Positions 58,376 to 64,000 of a stretch of DNA of 64,000 bases are shown one piece after another. Each line of letters begins with the position of its first letter. The first letter of the stretch is position 1. This DNA is from Deroplatys truncata (Eukaryota > Arthropoda > Insecta > Mantodea > Mantidae), in contig CM060978.1 of NCBI GenBank assembly GCA_030765065.1, positions 54,216,421 to 54,280,420 of the forward strand. The letters are read 5' to 3'. The translations under genes were made by a program, and so were the position numbers. The notes beneath the pieces were generated by a model. That model was not told the DNA's origin. It searched no databases and worked only from the letters and a program-made list of their open reading frames with translations.

Positions 58376-59004
58376 CCCGCTTTAACACTACTCAACGTCC
58401 TAGTTTGCCAACGCATTCTCAGAAGAGGAATGTCCTGCCATAAGCAACTCCCGACCTCCATGGCGAAACTTGTTATTGTGCTGATCTGCAAACAGGTTTC
58501 TGTTTTGGTTCGCTGCCACGTAATTACCTCAAGCTATGCAACGATTAGAGATTCTCATCACATCTGACGATTGTTGGACCGTGGAAACTGAGATAACACA
58601 AAGATACATTGCATAACGTGGAAACGATAGCAGGCACGTGTTGTTTGCTTTCGTTCGTCGAACCTTCTATAAAACCCGAGTGTGTCTACCCGGTTCTTCA
58701 AGCAGATTTTCCTTTAGTTATACCAGGTGTTAAAAAATAGTATTCATATTTTGAGAGTGTGGACCAAAACAAGAAAAAATATCCGTAAATACGGGTTCTA
58801 AAATGCATACCTTAAGGCCCATGAGCGCTTGTTCATCTTCGCTACGAGCAACATCGCTTCTACTGCAAGCTCTTTGCTATTACGTACGACCTAAAGCAGG
58901 TAGTAAAAAAATGAGTACACATTACTCTGTTATTGTCCATGGATACACATTGAAGAAGATTATTATACCTTTATGTTATTTGCACCACGCTTTGGGCGTC
59001 AATT
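58376..59004. other. unassigned stretch
   Basis: The block 58730-58890, with AATATCCGTAAATACGGGTT and CATACCTTAAGGCCCATGAG, looks like the left end of an insect mariner-type MITE, but I could not find its partner end. Nothing else was seen. Confidence 0.3.
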
Positions 59005-59944
59005 TGAAGTAGGTTGTATCGAAGGAGTTGTATTATAGTTCAACTGTTGGGGAGCAGAACTTGAAGTTTGTTTGCAACCGCACGTATAGTAAACAGTTTC
59101 CGGTAGCCTTCGCCCCAAATGTACTTTCAGGTAGCCTTTCCCCAAGTTTAAAAAAAATATTAACTTTGTAATTTAACTGTTTCAGTAATATTATATAGTT
59201 AAGTTTGCCTCGGCTGCGTCAGTTTATTGTTAGACACACGTTTTCTCTTAGCAGGGTTTTGGTGCAACAAGAATGTAGGCTTACAAACATTATAATTTTA
59301 CTTCACTCCTTTTATTAATGTTTGATACGATTTGAATAACACTTCACTGATATAGAGAGCTGTGAGATTCTTTTATGAATTACTTGCACATTTTAACACG
59401 TAAACTATTTTTCGTCTCACACGAATACATATTAAATCTCTCGAGGACGCATTACGCATCCGGTTACAAACACAGTTTGCAGGCAACTAAATTCTAGATT
59501 TGTAAATTTTGCTATATTTCAGTTTCTGATTGGCTAATCCTACTCCAATAGAATACCTTCATTTAACTAAAGCTTTTTCTGGTTGTTGATTGGCTATTTT
59601 ATAAACAGTCACTAAAATGACATTGTTACTCCAAGAATCACAAATAGTATTGTTAAACTTTCTTGCTCATTATTGACTCAAGGTTACCTCATTGTTACCT
59701 CATTGTTAGCAACGTTTAACTTATTATTCTCACAGCTTCTACATTATTAAATTACGTACTACATTCACATAACATTATTAATCATGGATACAATAATATA
59801 AACATTTACAATGACTGTAATATACACTTATATATATATATATATATATATTTACATACACATATTGCTTTAAGGCGGGGTGTTATTGAATTATATATTA
59901 TATAATTAGACCGAAATCATTTAAGTGTTAAAAATACTGCCTCA
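59005..59944 (-). mobile_element. RepB LTR-like copy, full length
   Basis: On the plus strand it runs from TGAAGTAGGTTGTATCGAAG to AAAATACTGCCTCA. It contains a (TA)n tract at about 59829-59850 and, near its start, GTTGGGGAGCAGAACTTGAA (the primer-site-like motif in reverse). It has no coding. Confidence 0.6.
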
Positions 59945-60078
59945 ACATGCAGTACACATCTATTAGTGTTGTTACTGTAAACTGTATTCACAATTCTGGG
60001 CAAGTGCACTGCATAGGTAATGGAATCAGTTTGTGTTTTGAAAAGTTTGTGAAATGCTTTGACGTTGTAGTTTTATCT
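59945..60078. other. unassigned stretch before a transposase remnant
   Basis: Probably the decayed upstream part of the transposase fragment that becomes readable at 60079. Confidence 0.3.
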
Positions 60079-60250
60079 TGAAATCCTTGGTGTATGCAAA
60101 CCCCATTAATGATGTACAAACACTACAGGAAGGCGTCATCAATGCCTGCCAGAGCATCCGTGACCAACCTGGAGTGATAATTCCCTGAGACGTCGGACAG
60201 AAGCATGCCTTACTATGAATGGGCACCATATTGAGTACCTGCTTTAGCAA
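60079..60250 (+). pseudogene. mariner-like transposase, C-terminal remnant
   Basis: One plus frame reads LKSLVYANPINDVQTLQEGV and then INACQSIRDQPGVI. After stops it continues with QKHALL and MGTILSTCF. This resembles the end of insect mariner-like transposases (LKS.VY..P..D...L......AC..IR..PG....). It differs in sequence from the remnant at 23270-23480, so it comes from another family. Only the tail survives. Confidence 0.7.
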
Positions 60251-60621
60251 TGGTTCACAAGTACAGGTCATATATAATTAAGCAGATTACAGTAGAAGCA
60301 ATGCTGTTTCACAGTAACAGAGTAATGTGTCCTCATTTGTTTACTACATCCTGTAGATCACACGTAATAGTAAAGAGCTTGCAGTAGAGGAGTTGTTTCA
60401 CAGTAGCGAAAATGATAAGTGCTCGTAACTCTTAATGTATGCATTTTAGAGCCCATATTTACTGGACTTTTTTCTTGTTTTGGTTCATGCTACTATCTCT
60501 CAAAATATGGAATATTTTTTTAAACAACGGTATACTGAAGTATGTAAGCATTTCAAGCTCCCCAAAACTCTCAAACCCTCGACCCCCTATGATCTACGAG
60601 CTCACTCTGACCTTTTTATTT
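60251..60621. other. unassigned stretch with a short direct repeat
   Basis: GCAGTAGA... TGTTTCACAGTA occurs near 60290 and again near 60380, imperfectly. No coding was seen. Confidence 0.35.
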
Positions 60622-60890
60622 TCTTTCTTACGTACTTACAGCAAGAGGAGACACTGAATTCTACCCAAAATTTCTATACCGAGATTTTACCGGAAATACA
60701 CGTATGGTGGTCCCACGTAACCAAAAACTGCATTTTAAAATGGAACGCGTGTATATCTGAACAGTTTAACTCGAAAACAAAAAGTGCATTTCAAAGATGC
60801 GACACGAGGATTCTGAAGAAAATCCCCCACCCACGATTTTTTTCTCAAACATGGCTGTATCTATAAAAATACGAAAATGGCCGATGCCAC
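60622..60890 (+). mobile_element. RepA old fragment, 5' half
   Basis: Plus orientation, with TTCTTACGTACTTACAGCAA, TATACCGAGATTTTACCGGA, then ATGCGACACGAGGATTC and AAAATCCCCCACCCACG. Confidence 0.6.
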
Positions 60891-60899
60891 AAAGTTAAA

Positions 60900-61175
60900 A
60901 TGTATGTAAGCTCCCGCCTTTAACTGTATTGGTCTTATTGGCGGCCTTTCCTTTGAAACTATTGCCTATTGGCAATGTTGTTAACTCGTATTCTTCTGTC
61001 ATTGGGTTTTAATCATCGGAGCACAAGCACATTCACTCTCTCATTTATACTTCCAGACTGGGGAGAAAAGGGAATGATCTTGGCTAGAGAAAAATTTCTG
61101 CCCCTTAGCCGGGAATCGAACTCGGAACCCCTCTCACAGCAGGTAGGTGCTCTACCGACTGCTACGGGCCAGCCT
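60900..61175 (-). mobile_element. tRNA-derived SINE, another type
   Basis: Minus orientation. The head reads GTAGCAGTCGGTAGAGCACC (A-box-like), then GAGTTCGATTCCCGGC (B box, near 61122-61107), and about 200 bases of tail follow. Its body does not match the other SINEs in the window. The edges are approximate. Confidence 0.55.
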
Positions 61176-61179
61176 ACTT

Positions 61180-61619
61180 TTTTGTGCAGTAGGTACGTTT
61201 TCGTCTATCCCTGAATAGTTAAAAGTGAAAACAATACCGTTCAAATGAAGAGAACTTCACACACCAATCCCAGAAAATTCAAGATATACGCTTTGTCATT
61301 TAAATGTCTTAAATATATGGTATTGTAATCAGTGTTCGCCTTTTTTTATGAAATAAAATTTCGAAAAATGTTCAATGTGAAGGGTAGTTTGGGATGGGAG
61401 GTTTTCTTGATATCGTGTCACACATTTCGAAGATGCTGAAATTAAACAGCAAGTTTGGTATTTATCCGGCATATCTTTTTTTAGTTATACTGTCGACATT
61501 CCCGGATCTTTTTCTGGGTTCAATGGTGGGTTTCTAACATTTCCGGTAAAATCTCGATATCGAATTTTTGGGTGGAATACAATACCTTCTCTGCCTACTG
61601 AATAAGTGTCAGAGAAAGT
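61180..61619 (-). mobile_element. RepA old copy, 5' half
   Basis: Minus orientation, with GAAGAGAACTTCACACACCA, CAGAAAATTCAAGATATACG and AGTTTGGTATTTATCCGGC. It ends AAGTGTCAGAGAAAGT. Confidence 0.6.
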
Positions 61620-61639
61620 GAGTGTAGCGTGACGTAATA

Positions 61640-61850
61640 AATAAACGCTCCCTTAAATGAAGGGCATTTAGAAGGGACGCCAATTCACAGGCTATTTACA
61701 GAAAATCCAAAGCAAACAATTTATTTGGCATATCATGCCTTGAACTTATATTCTATTTGGAGTCTTTTTTTAAGAAAATAAAAAGTATTTTCAAATAAAA
61801 CTATTTTGGTGGTGGAAATTCCTTAGAAATCTTCCCCTAGTTGTTAAAAT
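61640..61850 (-). mobile_element. RepA old fragment
   Basis: Minus-oriented remnant with ACAGGCTATTTACAGAAAAT and TTTTTTTAAGAAAATAAAAAG in the family order. Confidence 0.4.
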
Positions 61851-62089
61851 GTATTTTTCCAGCTAAATGTTATTTTTGGCAGATCAGCTATACAGACCAG
61901 AAATAAAGTATCAGTAAATGTATAAAATCTGAGGTTGACCATATTGGCATCTCTAACATTATTGAACCATAAATTATTTACAAATGGTGGATAACAACAT
62001 TAATGTACATAACTGTACTGTGAATAGATGAAACAAGTTACAAAATTAACACAATACAGTCAATAATAATTGTTAACAGAAGTCACCTG

Positions 62090-63450
62090 TTTCACTTGAT
62101 TGTACATGTGGTCATTTTCTTTCAGTCTTTTAATTGGGGATCTGTTGTTCAGGTTGTAGGCTTGAGTTCCTGTAACGTTTAATTTACTGGAGAATGACTT
62201 TGAGAGTTGTTTTATATGCTGTTGTATTTGAAAGAATGTTAAGTTCGTGATGCAGTCGAGTATTTCTTATAATATAAACCATGGAGCATTTGTAGCTCTC
62301 TGAAGAAATTTGTTCTTTATAACTCGCAGACTAGGGATATTTGCTTCATTTCTTGTATACCATAGGGAGCTGTATAGTCAATAATGGTGAAATTAAAGAT
62401 TTATAAAGGAGAGTAGAGCAGTCCAATCCACTCTTGGCGTACCCGTTTATTAATGGGTATACTTTGGTAAGTCTTTATCTAGCAAATATTGTTATATGTG
62501 TAATATGATCATTTCATGTCAGTTTCTTGTGTCCAGAAATATGCCAAGCTATTTTACTGTAGTTTGGGATGGTAGCAAGGCTAGCTGTTTGCTCAGATGT
62601 ATACAGCAAGAGATTTTATATGGTCTTAAAGAGAATATCTTTGCTTCTGTTTTGTGTATATTGAAAGAAATGCGCCAAGTTTAAGCCATTCTGTCAGTAA
62701 TGAAAATACATGCTTGAAGGCAGCTAATTACTGCATTTAGTTTGAAGTGTGAATAAAATATGATAGTATCGTCTGCATACATGACTATAGAAGTTGGTTG
62801 TAGCTCGGGAATATCATATGTGAATATATTAAACGATGCAGGAGCGAGAACTGATCCTTGAGGTACTCCTGCAGCAACTGTTCGTGTTGTTGATTTGAAG
62901 GTATCAATGCGAACTAGAAAGTTTCGTCCTGATAGAAAACTTCTTATGATCTGAGTTAGATAACCTGCTAGTCCAATTCTATAAAGTTTCACAAGAAATC
63001 CCCCGTGCCATACTCGATCAAAGGCTTGAGCAACGTAGGAAGATTGTAACAGCTACTGCTTCTTTTCAAATTCTTTGATTCTTGAATTAATGATGCTTAA
63101 TAATTAATGTGTAGTAAAATGCTAGAACGAAAACCAAATTGAAAATCTGGAATTTTGTGATTGCTGACTAAGAATGTCGTGTGACATTTTTCAAGTAATT
63201 TAGATAACGTTGGTAGTAGAATAATCGGCCGATAACTTGATGGTGATGTTTTGGTTTATCTGGCTGTTGAAAACAATTTCTGCAGTTTCCAGGACTGTGG
63301 AAAGTAACCAAATTTCAGGGAGGCATTGTAAATTGTAGCTAAGTATGCCAGAGCTTTATTAGTGAGCTTTTTAAACACTATATTGGTGATTAGATTATGT
63401 CCTGGTGACTTAGAGCGAAAGTTTATTTAAAGGCTATTTTAATTCATTTG
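62090..63450 (-). mobile_element. Jockey-type LINE remnant with reverse transcriptase
   Basis: Minus-strand sequence with reverse-transcriptase blocks in order. Near 63410-63200 it reads SPGHNLITNIVFKKL, then FPQSWK and SSYRPIILLPTLSKLLEK. Near 63040-62960 it reads AFDRVWHGGFLVKLYRIGLA. At 62990-62700 it has AAGVPQGSVLAPASFNI and the active-site VMYADDT. Below 62690 come decayed C-terminal parts such as INGYAKSGLDC. Stops and shifts are frequent, so it is dead. The endonuclease part is absent (5' truncated). The left (3') edge is approximate. Confidence 0.8.
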
Positions 63451-63539
63451 CAGACGGAGTAATTCTGTTTGAATTTAAGTAAGGTGTTTAATTTGGTGTT
63501 ACCCGACTGTTTACATTCTCTTACAATTATCTGTACTAA

Positions 63540-63660
63540 GCAGCGGAAATATTGCATTCCACCCAAAAATTCGATACTGAGTTTTCACACGTTTGAGACT
63601 CGCTGAATCTCTTTACAAAAAGGCCCGTGTGTGTCTGTGTGTGAACATCACAATTAAAAA
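63540..63660 (+). mobile_element. RepA 5'-half fragment
   Basis: Contains ATTGCATTCCACCCAAAAAT, TTCGATACTGAGTTTTCAC and a GTGTGTGTCTGTGTGTG tract, all in family order. Confidence 0.65.
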
Positions 63661-64000
63661 TAAAATAGTATATTATGCAACGAGACTAAAATAGTAGTAA
63701 TTAAGATGCGAGTGGTAGCGAGTTTCATTATTTTCATACGAGCGTCGTAATTATCATCACAGTCAAGCTGCAAATGACTGTTTTGGTCGACCACACTATA
63801 ATTTCAAAACTTCGAGTTTTTACAAAAGATCCCACCTTGTTAATTATGGGTAATTAAATGCTTATCAGATGGCAGCACTGTGACAGGACCTTGAGTGCAT
63901 TTGTAAGTACTGTAGTAGATGGCAGAACTGTTTGGTCCACGCCGTATTTGATTTTTTGCAGGTAACGTGGAAGCATAATATATTTAAGTAAAGGAAACTA
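63661..64000. other. unassigned stretch at the window edge
   Basis: No recognised feature. Confidence 0.4.

Overview
This is intergenic and intronic DNA of an insect with a large, repeat-rich genome. The evidence is an ABCG-type transporter gene with GT-AG introns, several arthropod mariner-like transposase remnants, Jockey/I-type LINEs, tRNA-derived SINEs and insect Ty3/Gypsy-type LTR elements. A cockroach, termite or related polyneopteran is my guess; the sequence does not prove it. No bacterial genes, CRISPR arrays, rRNA or functional tRNA genes were seen.

The only host gene I can support is an ABC transporter of the ABCG (white/ABCG1) type on the minus strand at the left end. Its exons at 6852-6651 and 946-801 join in phase across a 5.7 kb intron made largely of transposon copies. 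The rest of the gene lies outside the window or was not found.

The dominant component is one interspersed family, here called RepA: about 29 copies and fragments, roughly 20 kb by hand tally, in both orientations. Its ends (ACTTTCTCTACT at one end; its complement, a 5-bp hairpin and CATCAGA at the other), a TG/CA microsatellite at a fixed internal place, insertion inside T (or A) runs and lack of coding capacity fit non-autonomous Helentron (Helitron2/HINE) elements. RepA copies nest in each other, and one locus (41365-43533) holds a tandem amplification.

A second layer consists of LTR fossils. A very young Ty3/Gypsy element (24599-33153, LTRs nearly identical) sits inside an older RepB LTR, which itself sits inside a TTA-flanked MITE: a three-deep nest from 23753 to 33720. 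Four solo LTRs of another family (RepC) have perfect 4-bp target duplications, and two further LTR-like blocks interrupt RepA copies. Several of these carry repeated primer-binding-site-like motifs.

DNA-transposon remnants include one DUF4817-type mariner-like element with long inverted repeats (46600-48050), an internally deleted one (19070-19510), two transposase C-termini (23270-23480, 60079-60250), a Tc1-like N-terminus (44113-44337), a repeated TIR element RepD (22584-23231 and 55048-56728) and a hAT-like MITE. LINE remnants lie at 6858-10602 (split), 17985-18835 and 62090-63450. SINEs lie at 16917-17230, 54590-54830, 55992-56343, 58200-58375 and 60900-61175. The remaining stretches are AT-rich and gave no recognisable feature.
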